Below, in pieces: positions 9,068 to 19,570 of a stretch of 64,000 bases of DNA (positions are counted from its first letter, which is position 1; each line of letters starts with the position of its first letter). Below the pieces are notes generated by a model. That model did no database searches. It had not been told where the DNA came from and saw only the letters and a program-made list of their open reading frames with translations. Source of the stretch: Polychytrium aggregatum (taxonomy: Eukaryota > Chytridiomycota > Chytridiomycetes > Polychytriales); assembly GCF_025602895.1 (NCBI RefSeq), contig NW_026516309.1, positions 62,001 through 126,000 of the forward strand, written 5' to 3'. A program made the position numbers and the translations under genes.

Positions 9068-11975
9068 ATGATCGAAAACCTGTCCGATCACCAGAAGCAA
9101 GTCCTCGGCGAGTTCCAGGTGCGCGGCGCATGCGCTCGGTCGACCACGCGGCTCTCCCACTGATCATCTGGTCCTTGCTCTGCGTCCAATGGTGCCAATG
9201 TCGGCATGCCGCCGCTCTCCACCAGTCGCTCACCGGGATTCAAGATCCAAATGAGGCGGCCACTCTCCTGGAAGGCAACAACTGGAGGATCGAGGTGGGA
9301 GACCATGCCATTCACATTGTCCAATGGCACCCTCAGAGCACGATGTCGGCGGCGGGATGTGCCCTGTCAATGATGGCTCTGATCCAGCCGCTAACGCTGG
9401 TACAAATGCAGGGTCTTCTCGACTTTTCGGAACCAAATGACTCGCCTTCGGAAGCGAATGCTCAAACATCTTCACGATCGTCCCCCCAGCGCGACCGAGG
9501 CGTGAGTGTCCTGCTTCTTGCGGCCGCGCTCCATAGCCAGCCCCTGCAGCATCGCTTGGAGGAGATTCGATTCGGTTGCTGATCATTATCACGACTCCGG
9601 CTGCGGTTGCGTGCAGCAATGGTCGCTGTTCGGAGTGGTGACGGCTCCCATCAAGTATGGCTTCCAGCTGCTCTACTCGGTCACTGTGTTTATCGGTATG
9701 TCTCGGGCTGGCTGCTCCTTCCTGTGGGATGGAAGGAGCTTTCATAGGATCCATCCGTGGCCGACATCGAGAACCCTGCTCGGCCGAGGGGTCGTGGGCC
9801 AAGCAGAGGATCCTGCAGTCGCTGATTTTGAACGAAATCCCCTTCGTGTCTCTTTTTTTCCTCCTTACCATCAGTCTCCCTGTTCTCGTTCCTGCTCTCG
9901 TTCCTCTATCCCGGAACTCCTGGGAGGCTAGGTTCGTCTCGGCGAGCCGCACCCAACAACAACGACCCACAGGCAGCCTCGGCCCGCTTCCTGCTCAACT
10001 TTGAGCAAAAGTACGGCTCGGTGCATCCGCCGTTTTTCCAGGGAACGTACACCCAGGCACTCGAAACGGCCAAGCGGGAGCTGCGGTACCTGTTGGTCCT
10101 CTTGCATTCCGAGGAACACGACGACACCGAGGCTTTCAACCGGTAAGGCCGCCGTCAATGGCCTAGATATCTGCTTCATCTGCATCCTCTGCCAACAAGG
10201 GCGGCTCCATGCGACCCGCTCTGGCGATGCACCGCTTCCCGCTGACTGTCCTGTGTCCCGCTGATCCACATCCCGTCGTCCGGTTGTGCATGACCGGACA
10301 CATCTATACACCTCGCTCGCACCGCCGCAGACAAGTACTCTCCTCTGATGTCATGACCGAGTTTCTCACCAGCCGGCGCTTTATTTTCTGGGCCGGAGAT
10401 ATTCGCGAATCCGAGGCATTCCAAGGTGCGTCTGCTTGCAAGAAGCGGTCTGGAGGTGCGCTTGCCATCAGCGTGCTAACCGTGCCGTTCCTGGACAGTG
10501 AGCAACGTTCTATCGGCCACGACATATCCATTTCTGGCCCTGATTGCGCTGCAAGGAACCCAAATGGTTGTTGTGGATCGAGTGGAGGGTAAGGGCCCGC
10601 GGACGCTCAATCGTCAGCGCAAAACAAGCCATCGGCAACAGCAAGTCGTGCAGTGTCCAAGGCGACGACCCCGCTGCCTGCGGGATTGTCGCCTGAACTT
10701 CAGGGCCTTTGTGGCCTCCCATGGATCAACAGGAGTTGCTCACGCATCTGCTAACCACTCGAACCTTGCCTCCCCCTTAGGACTGACGACGTCGGACGAG
10801 ATCATCCGTATTCTGGAGCGACACCTGGGTCGGCTGGACGCCCAGCTGGCTGCCGCGCGGATGGAAAGGTACGTTGCAGATCAAATGCTCTCCCTCAATC
10901 GTCGTGCAGCAGTAGCAGCAGCCTTTGCGAGACACCGTGTTCCTTTCTGATTTGCCATGTTCGTCGGCGGCCGCTCGGGAACATCCGCTCCACTTATCCA
11001 TCCAGGGAGCGACGCGAGCAGTCCCGGTCGATTCGTGCGCATCAGGACTCTGCCTATGAGGCATCTCTGCGCGCTGACCGCGAAAAGGTAAAGCACCGCA
11101 CTGATTAGGCAGAGACCCCGATACACTGCCCGCGCTGGACTCTGGACAACGGTGGCCGCGTATGGCGTATGATGCCGACTGACGTACGACAGCCCAAAAG
11201 CCGACCCCCTAACTTGCCTCTCGCAAACAGGAGCAAAGAGCCAGAGAAGAGCGCGAGCGACAGCGCAGAGAACTGGAGGAACAGGAGCGCGAGGCAAGGC
11301 GGAAGCAGGAAATGATCGAGGTGAGTAGTGGGCTTCGTATGCGGGATCGCGCGCGACATCGTGTTCGCCATCGTATGCAGTATCGTATCCAGTATCACAT
11401 GCGGTGTCGTATGCGGTGTCGTATGCGGTGTCGTATGCGGTGTCGTATGCGGTATCGTTCATCGCTGAAGCTCGAGCGTTTCGCTTTGATCCCCGTCATC
11501 TGCAACACATCCGGCTGGACTCGTTAGGAAAAGCGGCGCAGGATCCAGACGCTCCGGGAAAACTTTCCTTCCGAGCCAGAGGGCAGCGGCAGAGATGTCG
11601 CCAAGATCAGCATGCGCTTGCCCAATGGCGAGCGTCTTATCAGGCGCTTCCTTCCCACAGACAAGGTCCAGGTATGTCGGCGTGAGCGACCATAGACCCG
11701 CTGCGTTGCACTCATTATGTCTCCACAGCCATTCGACCCACTGACCACCGCTCCTGGTGTCATGCCCATTTGTCTGGTGCATATGCTGTCGTTCTCTGCC
11801 TCCGATCCAGCTGCTCTACGACTTTGTATCGATCCAAAACCTGGAGCCCATTCCCGAAGACAGCACCTTCATTATCGCCAGCACATTCCCGCGACGGGTA
11901 CTGGAGGACATGGATATGACCCTGGCCGAGGCCCAGCTGACCCCCAACGGCAGCGTCGCTGTCGAGGAAAAGTAG
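9068..11975 (+). CDS. FAF2: UBX-domain ER protein, FAF2/UBXD8 (Ubx2) type
   Basis: A chain of about eleven short exons reconstructs the whole FAF2 architecture. Exon 1 (9068-9118) encodes 'MIENLSDHQKQVLGEFQ' and exon 2 (9226-9294) completes a UBA domain ('DPNEAATLLEGNNWRIE'). Two exons (about 9,618-9,700 and from about 9,875) give a hydrophobic hairpin ('YGFQLLYSVTVFI' then 'SLFSFLLSFLYPG'). A thioredoxin-like UAS domain follows ('FEQKYGSVHPPFFQGTY', 'RELRYLLVLLH'), then a charged coiled coil (11,008-11,330), and finally the UBX domain with 'TFPRRVL' near the C-terminus (exons from 11,527 and about 11,811). Family members recruit p97/Cdc48 to ER membranes and lipid droplets for ER-associated degradation. 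One intron carries a 12-base minisatellite. Confidence 0.88.
11350..11459. repeat. 12-base minisatellite in a UBX-gene intron
   Basis: About nine units of a 12-base motif ('gtgtcgtatgcg', with variants such as 'atcgtatgcagt') lie inside the intron between the coiled-coil exon and the UBX exon. The last four units are nearly identical, suggesting recent expansion. Confidence 0.9.
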
Positions 11976-12681
11976 AAGCCCAAGCAGCTGCCACATGCGC
12001 CGTTCTTGGGCGAGCCGCACGATCTGAGGGATTGGATTCATGGTGGTTGGTTTGAAGGAGGAGATCTCGCCCGAAACTACCCTCCTCCCCCTTACCGGAC
12101 CAGGCAGCGAAATGAACACACTACACTTTACTCGGGCGGAAATGGGACACTTGCCCACAACCCATATGCCAGCATAGTCTGTGATGGCATGCATCCAACT
12201 ATGCCATAAGAAATACACCAGATCGCTTTGGCCGCCTCCGAGTGAAGACCGCCGGTCGCTCTCCGGTCTCCACAATCGACTTGCACACTGGTCTCGGAGT
12301 GCCAGCGGTGAATGGTGCTCTTGGGCACAGGCAACGTCTCTCAGGCTATGAATGATGGCATTGCACCGCACCACAGAATGGTCATGGCCAGCGCGCGACG
12401 ATATTGGGTAACAAAATACTTGATCAATGGTCATAATCAAGGTCCCGTTTTTAAAGGATCGCCTGTAATGGACCGCATTGTATTGGTTTAAATAATACAG
12501 AACGATCTATATGGGCAGGCCAGGCTGGTGGCAGAGCCTCGAAAGCCAGCGGTGCATGCATTTCCGACGAGCTTTGTCTGTTTGTGGGCTCAGATCGACA
12601 CCCATCTGTAAGGCAATCTCAGTGACAGAGCCAAACACACTTCACCCCCAATATTCATATCCTTGGCCCGATTATTGTTTT
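11976..12681. other. Intergenic region between convergent genes
   Basis: This lies between the UBX gene stop (11,975) and the stop of the membrane-protein gene on the other strand (12,682). No frame with homology or codon-like content was recognised. It must contain both 3' UTRs. An A/T-rich patch around 12,430-12,515 is the most likely polyadenylation region. Confidence 0.5.
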
Positions 12682-13590
12682 TTACTTGGTCTTCTTGGCC
12701 TTGGCGTTGGCCTTGGGGATCTTTTGTCGCGAGTCGCGGCCGATGGAGCCCGACCAGAAGACAACGAACAGGGTCGCAGCCAAGCCGACGACGACGGACG
12801 ACACAACGGCGGCATAGGAGCGCTTGACGGAGGCAAAGGCGGCACTGGCCAGGAAGCTGTCCTTGCCGCTATCCTCCTGAGCCAGGTACAGTAGGATGTT
12901 GGCGGTCTCGCTGATGCCAAAGAAGGCCGAGCCAAAGGGAATCAAGTTCAGGGTCTGAGCGACGCCGGGGAGCTTGGCGTACTTGCAGAACTTTGCGATG
13001 ATGACCGACGAGGCAACAGCCAGGGAGAGGGCATAGCTAACGTGCACAAAAGGCACGACCGAGACGCAGACAAAATAGAATGAGAAAGAAAAGGAGTGAG
13101 TGAGTGAGCGAGTGGAGGATCCGTGAGCAAACATGGCCGACACAGATCTCGACCGAGTCGAGACCCTGACGCGAGTGCTTTCAAGCGATCGATCGGCAGT
13201 GCTTCACGAGCAGCGCTGACGAGAGCGCGATGCAATCTCCTCTTGGCGACACCCATCGGGCTCCGACCAACGAGCACGATCGCTCTGCCGATGCTCTGCC
13301 GATGCAGCCAGGCCGACGACTCACACGAGGTTGATTCCCAGGAGGACCTTGTAGAGAGTGACATCGTTCTGGGAGTACGAGCCAAGGGCGGCCTTGAGAT
13401 CGGCAACGGTGTAGGAAGCAAAGTACTGCTGGAACGAGACGGGAATGGCATAGGGCACGGGGTGCTGCTCCGACACAATCAGCTTGGAGATCCGCACGAC
13501 CGCCGAGAGCGACAGACCAAAGATGGCCGAGGCGATGGTGAAGGACTTGAGGTTGGCGATGGAGGAAAAGCCGGAGGCCAGGGACGACAT
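12682..13590 (-). CDS. Four-helix membrane protein of unknown function
   Basis: Two exons (13590-13325 and 13036-12682) joined by a GTGAGT...TAG intron give 206 residues. Hydrophobic segments are near residues 12-35 ('IASAIFGLSLSAVV'), 85-105 ('YALSLAVASSVIIAKF'), 118-135 ('LIPFGSAFFGISETANIL') and 155-180 ('VVSSVVVGLAATLFVVFW'). The C-terminus is basic and ends in 'KKTK', which resembles a dilysine ER-retrieval signal. I do not recognise the family. The second half has 'FFGISETANILLYLAQED', which would make a useful search probe. Confidence 0.75.
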
Positions 13591-14209
13591 GGCGACGGAT
13601 GGGATGACGGGTGGGAGTACGAAGGGCGGGGACAGAGGGGCAGATCGAGGGGCGATCGGGTTTGTGCGGGACCGAAATCTTGCGAGGACGATGGCGGCGA
13701 GGGAAGGAGGAGGGGAGAGCCAGGCCAGCGAGTTTTTGGTGGAGGCCCCCAAAAGCACAAAAATGGCTGGTCGCTGAAAAGGGAATGGACGTGGCACAAC
13801 AGGACGGAAACGGATGCGGCCGAAACACGGACAGCAGCGAGGGTGGGATCGCTCAGGGGGAGCCTGGGAAAGATGTCGTCAACCCGATCGCTGAGTGCAG
13901 GGCGGTTGCGGGTGCGATTGCGGGTGCGAATGCGACTGCGGAGACCAGGGGGGCGATCGGCGATCGTCACTCGGAGGCAGCTTTGATTGCAAGCTATATT
14001 TTCGGATTTGGGTCAGCCCGAGAGGCACCGAGTCGTTCAGAGTGCCACTCGGAGGCGGCAGCGTCATCTACATCCCAGCGACTGCAGCACCGTCGCTGGT
14101 CGTCCTGCGGACACGGAATCACATCCCGATGCCGTAGAGCGGGTTGCGGGCCTCCGGGGGAGGTTGGTAGCGAGGGTAAGAGCCTGCCCAAGCGACGGGC
14201 GGGTCAGTG
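13591..14209. other. Intergenic region, no gene seen
   Basis: This lies between the start of the membrane-protein gene and the 3' end of the prephenate dehydratase gene. It is very GC-rich and contains short imperfect 'gcgattgcggg' repeats near 13,905-13,950. No frame looks coding on codon content or homology. Confidence 0.5.
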
Positions 14210-15901
14210 TCAACGATGCAGTCCATTCTGGAGTAGTGCCAACGAACATGCTTCGCTCCGGATCAACTGCAGCGACAACGGATAGCCCATACCGAGGATT
14301 CGGATGCTCAGGGCAAACTCCTCAATGTTCTTCAGCGCCTTGATCACCTTCTCGTCGGCGGTGGAGCCGTCAAAGTCGATGTACTGCAGCCAGAGTGCGC
14401 CGCGAGACCAACAGGGTTCAGTTGCTGCATCCCCGAGTGCTCTGTGACAGCAATTCAACAGCATCGACAGCGCAACAGCATCACCGCCAGAGCAGCAGAG
14501 ACAATCTCGGCACACTCACCAGCACGTACTCCCAGGGCTTGGCAAGCTTGATGGAACGGGTCGAAGGGCGAGACTCGACCTTGCAGATGCTGTTGGCCGA
14601 GTCTCTCCGTCAGCCCACAGGCTCAATCTCACACCGATGGACACTGTCCATGTCCCCATCGCAGGCGATCCCGCACTTACTTGATATCGCGCAGTGCAAA
14701 ACAGGACAGCGTCTTGAAGATCGCACCGCACTGATTCTTCAGCACAATCGAAATGCTTGTTCGTGGATCCATGTGACGCTCTGGTATGACGCTTGCACGG
14801 GCAATAACTACATAGCGCATGATGGTGTTGTCGTCGTCCTCGATGCCTTCGGTGATCACTTCGAGTCCATAGATAGCGGCTGCCCTGGCGCTGGCAATTG
14901 CAGCGCTGTCGAGGGGGAGGGATGCAGTTTAGGCAAGGGGCCACCAGCAGCGACAGCATCTATGATAGCCTCTGGCGATGAAGGGGGGACAGATCGCCAT
15001 CGTTCTGCCATTGCAGCCACTTCAACAAATCAATACCTGTGGAGACTGCCAGAGCTGGCAACCCAGGCAGCGCTGCCGGCCGTGTCCATCTCCTGGCTGA
15101 CTGCGACCCGCTGCTGCAGCTTGCTTATGAAGCGGCGACACTGGTCGATGGCATATGGATGCGACTTGATCTCGGTGATGGTCTCAAGAGAGGCACCAGG
15201 CACACCAACAAGACTGGACGGAATGAATGCAAGGGAGACCCACAAGTCGGGCGACCATCCCAGTCAGTGTGGATCTATCAAGCTGATCGGCCATCCCGGC
15301 GACACAGCCGGTCGGTAAGCTGCTCCACAGCTGTGTCGCTCCAGCAGCGACATCGATATGCAGCTTATCCTTCCTCAGCCGGCATCCTGACTGGCTCCAA
15401 CGCACACCGCTCGTCCGATAGCCCGACGCCCTCATGCCTTACCAGTGCTTCTCGTGATAGCAATATTCTCCAACAATGTACACGGAATACTGGTGCAGCA
15501 GATCATAGTTGTAGTGGAACGTCCCTGTGCTGGAGTTTTCTATGGGAACGACGCCGTAGGTCACAGCCTCGCTCTGGACTGCGTCAAACACCTGGAGACA
15601 GCGGGGGGGGGAAATCAAAGCAAATGCAAGAGCGGTTAGCGAGCCTGCACCGCTGTCAGGGTGAATGGATCCGCAGCATCGGCCCTGTCGGCGACAGCAA
15701 GTCGATATACGATGGCTATGGTGTGCAGAAACAGGGCATCTGCAGGTGGTGCTGACGCACATCGGCAAAGGAAGGGTAGCCACAGGTCTCAAAGTTGGAC
15801 GAGCGCAGCGTCGGGTCGGTGGAGAAGAGCTCTTCGACGGCACCCTCGGAATAGGCGCCTTTCTGGCCCTGAAATGCAATGCGGATAGGTTGGGCGGCCA
15901 T
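14210..15901 (-). CDS. PHA2: Prephenate dehydratase with ACT domain
   Basis: Several exons give the full enzyme. 'MAAQPIRIAFQGQKGAYSEG' is the N-terminal strand and loop of the PDT domain. 'YGVVPIENSSTGTFHYNYDL' carries the family signature, and 'SHPYAIDQCRRF' is the conserved SHP...QC segment. 'EDDDNTIMRYVVIAR' leads into the regulatory ACT domain, with 'CGAIFKTLSCFALRDI', 'KVESRPST' (the ESRP phenylalanine-binding motif) and 'YIDFDGST' through to the end. The enzyme converts prephenate to phenylpyruvate in phenylalanine synthesis, and the ACT domain normally gives feedback inhibition by phenylalanine. At least five introns are needed. The exon carrying ESRP spans about 14,592-14,517 and ends at a GTGAGT donor. 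The final exon extends about 15 residues beyond the usual end. Confidence 0.88.
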
Positions 15902-16371
15902 GCTGGATCGACTGAGATGTCCGGGAGGAGACGGAGGAGGAGGAAACAGGACCGGCTGCGTTCCTGATCGGCACCAGAGGGGGCTGGTGGCGGCAGCACG
16001 TGGAGAATGCAGGGGTCCTGGAGTGAATCATGATGGCGCTGTCAAGGCGCTGGGAGGTGATGCGTGAGATGCGATGCGCGAGATGGATCGCCAGTTTGAT
16101 GCCGAACATGACCGGACTGGACAGACTCGGGGACAAGAGTGGGCAAGAGTGGGCAGCAGGTGCGACTCATGACCAGACATTGGGAGCATCACTCGGAGCG
16201 TATCCCACAACTGTGTCGGGCCATGCAAAATATGGATATCACTATCAATTTTTTCCGGCCCCTCGTGGCTGCTCATCTCGAATATGAATACACGCTGTAG
16301 ACCAAGATGCAGCAAAAGTTGGAATCCGGCCATGGTCGGTTGACGGCATTTGGTATCGTCTTGAGCCAATT
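15902..16371. other. Upstream region of prephenate dehydratase
   Basis: No coding frame was recognised. It holds the promoter side of the dehydratase gene and leads into the foldback sequence preceding the Fanzor gene. Confidence 0.45.
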
Positions 16372-16463
16372 GACGGTGGTGGTGGGCAATTGGTGTGGAG
16401 GAATGACCAATTGTATCATTGTTGGAAGCTCCACTCCGATTGCGGACAAGAACCACCACCGTC
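16372..16463. repeat. Imperfect inverted repeat (foldback) upstream of Fanzor
   Basis: The left arm at 16,372-16,400 ('gacggtggtggt'...'ggtgtggag') pairs with the right arm at 16,429-16,463 ('ctccactcc'...'accaccaccgtc'). There are two mismatches and one six-base insertion, around a 28-base loop. It could be a small MITE, a transcript hairpin, or part of the 5' end of the Fanzor element. No matching copy was found on the 3' side. Confidence 0.6.
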
Positions 16464-16714
16464 TGAATCTCTCTGGTTGGAAACCTAGTCAAGCGTGGCT
16501 GTGTGTCAGCGAGATGGCATGATCGTTTGGCTATCAGGCAAGACTCACCTTGACAAGATGTCTTCCCACGACTGATTGAGCGAGCGATGCGTTTCTGGAT
16601 CTGAATCAAGGACGCCACTGCACAGTATCACTGCCAGCCCAAAATGCGCTGGTTTTGAGGAGATTCTTTCTTCCCCAAGAACAGAACCAGCCATCGTCGC
16701 TATTTTCTCGCCAG

Positions 16715-19315
16715 ATGACTCCCAAGAGAAAGACGCCCCCCGACCCCGACCCGGGATCACCCAATGACTCTCCTGTGGCCAAGAAACCCGTCATCAAATC
16801 GTGTCGTGCCTGTGGCCTGACCAACCATGTTAGGCCCTTCACCAAGAAGTGCACAGCCAGAATCGACAGCAGCCCTGCCTCGGTCGCTGAAATGGTCAGC
16901 CAAGCACCCAAGGTCCCTGTATGTGCCACGTACGGGGAAGAGGGTCATGCCAAAAGCAGCAGTTCATTGTGTACCAAGAAGAACCCACTCTGGAGCTCTA
17001 CCTTGCCTGACTGTGGCCCAAACGAGCAAGTCAAGGCCGACTACTCCACCGTCAAGTGCACCCTCGACGCCATCATCAAGAACGATGCCTTGCACGACAA
17101 GATCGAGGAGACTGTCCGGGCCATGACACACGTGCAGTACGAAGCATCTCGTCTCCTGGAGCTGCATCTCAGGCGGTGCTTGGACGAGGGCATCACTCTC
17201 CCCACTGTGTCGTCGAGTGAACCCGCGTTTGTTCGAAAGTGCTTCAATATGGTGCAGACAGGAACAGTGAGTGTCAGGACAAACACCCCGGAAGATGACA
17301 GGCACCTCCTCGACACATATGAGATGTATCGACGTGCATGGAGTGGATCGTGTATCCTGCCTCCAGTGTCCCTCCCAAAGGGTACTGGGTCACAGGTCCT
17401 TGGTTTGGCTGTCAAGGCCTATGCCGTCAACTGCGAGACCCACGTTCTCGATCGATACTGGTCCCTTCTACGCCGATTCTGCAATCTGGTCCTGGTTGCT
17501 CCCAAGGGTGTGAAACGGCACACACACGTCGACAAGTGCATGAAGCTGATGGAGAATCCCCTCTCCAAGACACTCCTCGTTGATCTGAGAAAATCCTTCG
17601 CCCACCATGCCGACCAGTTGTATGAGTTTCGGTACGAAAGCCACCAGGACCTGTACAAAGTCGTACCAATTCTGGCCAGTGAGGTCTCTCGCCTGACCCA
17701 CCTGAAGGAGGCCCTCTTCATGGTGGTCTTTCAGAAGATGATCATTCCCAGGCTCGTGAGGGATACCGATGTTCTGAAAGGAGAGCGTGGGCGACTGAAT
17801 GAGGAGATGTGTCGCTCTATCGAACGAAGGCTGCCTGACAAGCACAACGCACTCCAGACCCAGCACGAGGAGGTGTGCAAGCAGATCGCTGTGAACATGA
17901 AACGGATCAAGCGCATCACCGACCGGCTTGCCCAGACCAAGAAGCGCCTCAACATCCCTCGAGCACAGTGCACATTGGTCCCGCTCTGCGATGCCCGAGC
18001 CAAGTATGTCAAGCTCGACACCACAGCACTGTGGGAGATCCTTGGATACCAGACTGGCACTGGACTCAAGTGGGGCGACCTGAAGACCAAGGTCAATGGC
18101 ACCACAAAGCAAGAGACCTTCTGGCAGACCAACTTCAAGCTGGATCCGAGACTCTTTGGTGCCAGGGAGAAGGGGAAGCAGCTCTTTGGCTGCGAGATCA
18201 CCACCGATGGAGTCGGGTGCTCGATCACCACGCTCAGATACAAGATCCTGGAGAAGAAGGATCCTAATGTCAAACCAGAATCCACAGACAAGGACGACAA
18301 GACACCCAAGCTCACCCCCGAGAAGAAGATCCAGACCAGGGTCAGTCCCATTGACGACTCTCGATCCACATGGATCGGGATCGACCCTGGTGTGGGATCG
18401 ATCTTCACTGCTGTCATTCGAGCACCCGGTCAACCATCCATCCAGGAGCAAGACGGTGTCAAGGTGACCAAGGCACAGCGCGCCAACGAGAAGATCGTGT
18501 CGTTCTCCAACAAGGAGTACCAGCATCGATGTGGCACCACCCAGGCGACCAAGTGGATCCAGAGCACCCATAAGATCCTTGGTCTGCAGCAATGGATGAG
18601 CACCACACCAAGTCCCAAGATCCCTGGGGTGGCTTCATTCCTGCAATACATTCGCCATGTGTTCGATGGAGACATGCTGGACAAGCAGCTGTACTTCAGC
18701 CTGACCCGGCGACGGCGATTCAAGCGACTCGATCTCCACAGCAAGCGACAGCGCACCGTCCACGAGATGTGCAAGCAAGTCATTGACCAGGCACCAAAGG
18801 AGACCGAAGTGGTGATTGCCTTTGGGAATGTTTCGTGGAAACAGGGGAAGGGATACGCATCCAGTCCCAGGAGACTCAGGTTTGCCAAGTACTTTGAGCA
18901 GTTCCACCACCACCAGAGACGACCACCAGACCGACCCGTCTCCAAGATCCATGTGTGCTCGGTGAACGAGTTCAACACATCCCAGGTGTGCTCACATTGT
19001 CGGGAAGCCAAGCGACTCGAGAAGGTCGAGCATCTTGATATCGAGAAACCACACTTTGTCCGGAGCTGTGCAAGCTGCCATACGCTGTGGGATCGAGACA
19101 TCAATGCCTCAAGGAACATGATCTCGGTATGCCAGTCGATCGTCGCCACAGGGGATCGACCGAGTGTATTCAAGACTGTGCTTCCCAAACCAACCAAAAA
19201 CAAAGAGATTGCCAACGAAGACAGGAGTGCAATGCCATGGCCTACCCGCTGGGCCTACAAGTCAGTCAGTGGGCTTCAGAAGCCAGAAAGTGACTGTCCG
19301 TTTCTTTCTGGATAG
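16715..19315 (+). CDS. Fz: Fanzor: eukaryotic TnpB-like RNA-guided nuclease
   Basis: A single 866-residue frame without introns; the first ATG is at 16715 ('MTPKRKTPPDPDPGSPNDSP'). The basic N-terminus has a zinc-knuckle-like CX2CX4HX7C (C30, C33, H38, C46) and a second, degenerate one (C70, Y73, H78, C86). The long middle region corresponds to the wedge/REC part. The C-terminal third is the RuvC nuclease: motif I 'WIGIDPGVGSIFTAV' (D557), motif II region 'VVIAFGNVSW' lacking a glutamate, then 'VNEFNTSQVCSHC' with E752. A TnpB-type zinc ribbon follows (C759, C762, C785, C788), and motif III is 'LWDRDINASRN' (D795). Fanzors are guided by an RNA from their own 3' region and cut DNA. All catalytic positions appear intact, unlike the two relics in this window. 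The lack of introns among intron-rich neighbours fits a mobile origin. No transposase gene lies nearby. Confidence 0.93.
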   Translation: MTPKRKTPPDPDPGSPNDSPVAKKPVIKSCRACGLTNHVRPFTKKCTARIDSSPASVAEMVSQAPKVPVCATYGEEGHAKSSSSLCTKKNPLWSSTLPDCGPNEQVKADYSTVKCTLDAIIKNDALHDKIEETVRAMTHVQYEASRLLELHLRRCLDEGITLPTVSSSEPAFVRKCFNMVQTGTVSVRTNTPEDDRHLLDTYEMYRRAWSGSCILPPVSLPKGTGSQVLGLAVKAYAVNCETHVLDRYWSLLRRFCNLVLVAPKGVKRHTHVDKCMKLMENPLSKTLLVDLRKSFAHHADQLYEFRYESHQDLYKVVPILASEVSRLTHLKEALFMVVFQKMIIPRLVRDTDVLKGERGRLNEEMCRSIERRLPDKHNALQTQHEEVCKQIAVNMKRIKRITDRLAQTKKRLNIPRAQCTLVPLCDARAKYVKLDTTALWEILGYQTGTGLKWGDLKTKVNGTTKQETFWQTNFKLDPRLFGAREKGKQLFGCEITTDGVGCSITTLRYKILEKKDPNVKPESTDKDDKTPKLTPEKKIQTRVSPIDDSRSTWIGIDPGVGSIFTAVIRAPGQPSIQEQDGVKVTKAQRANEKIVSFSNKEYQHRCGTTQATKWIQSTHKILGLQQWMSTTPSPKIPGVASFLQYIRHVFDGDMLDKQLYFSLTRRRRFKRLDLHSKRQRTVHEMCKQVIDQAPKETEVVIAFGNVSWKQGKGYASSPRRLRFAKYFEQFHHHQRRPPDRPVSKIHVCSVNEFNTSQVCSHCREAKRLEKVEHLDIEKPHFVRSCASCHTLWDRDINASRNMISVCQSIVATGDRPSVFKTVLPKPTKNKEIANEDRSAMPWPTRWAYKSVSGLQKPESDCPFLSG

Positions 19316-19570
19316 ACTGTAAGTATCTCGCACTGTTGTGCATTTTGACAGTGGATGCCGGGTCGCCCATATTCTGGGCAGTCCACTTCGGGGTTGCCAT
19401 CCCTCTTGGGATGGTCGATGGGAGGTGTTTGACTCCCTTGTGCAAAGTGTGTGTGTGTGTGACGGCGAGAGGCTTCTCGCCTTCCCTCGGGGGTCTCTCG
19501 CCAGAGACTGCTCTTCTCGCCGACCGAGGTGGCTCCGAGAGCGCGTTTTTTCGTTCTCGCTCATTTTTTT
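19316..19570 (+). ncRNA. Candidate Fanzor guide (omega/f) RNA region
   Basis: Directly downstream of the Fanzor stop lies a noncoding segment with stacked hairpins: 19,397-19,414 (ccatccc/gggatgg around tctt), 19,420-19,437 (gggag/ctccc) and 19,464-19,481 (ggcgaga/tctcgcc). Further copies of 'tctcgcc' follow at 19,495-19,520. The segment ends at T-tracts (19,547-19,552 and 19,564-19,570) of the kind that stop RNA polymerase III. In known Fanzor and TnpB loci the guide RNA overlaps or follows the 3' end of the gene and its 3' end lies at the element boundary. Placement here rests on position and hairpins only. Confidence 0.45.

Noticed and set aside
8581-9160. Minus-strand frames with repeated 'KSIIQVDHPSRS' peptides
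   Set aside because: They only translate the 15-base non-coding tandem repeat upstream of KTI12.
16655-16714. Twenty extra N-terminal codons of Fanzor
   Set aside because: The extension depends on a TTG start; the first ATG at 16,715 is the sensible start in a eukaryote.
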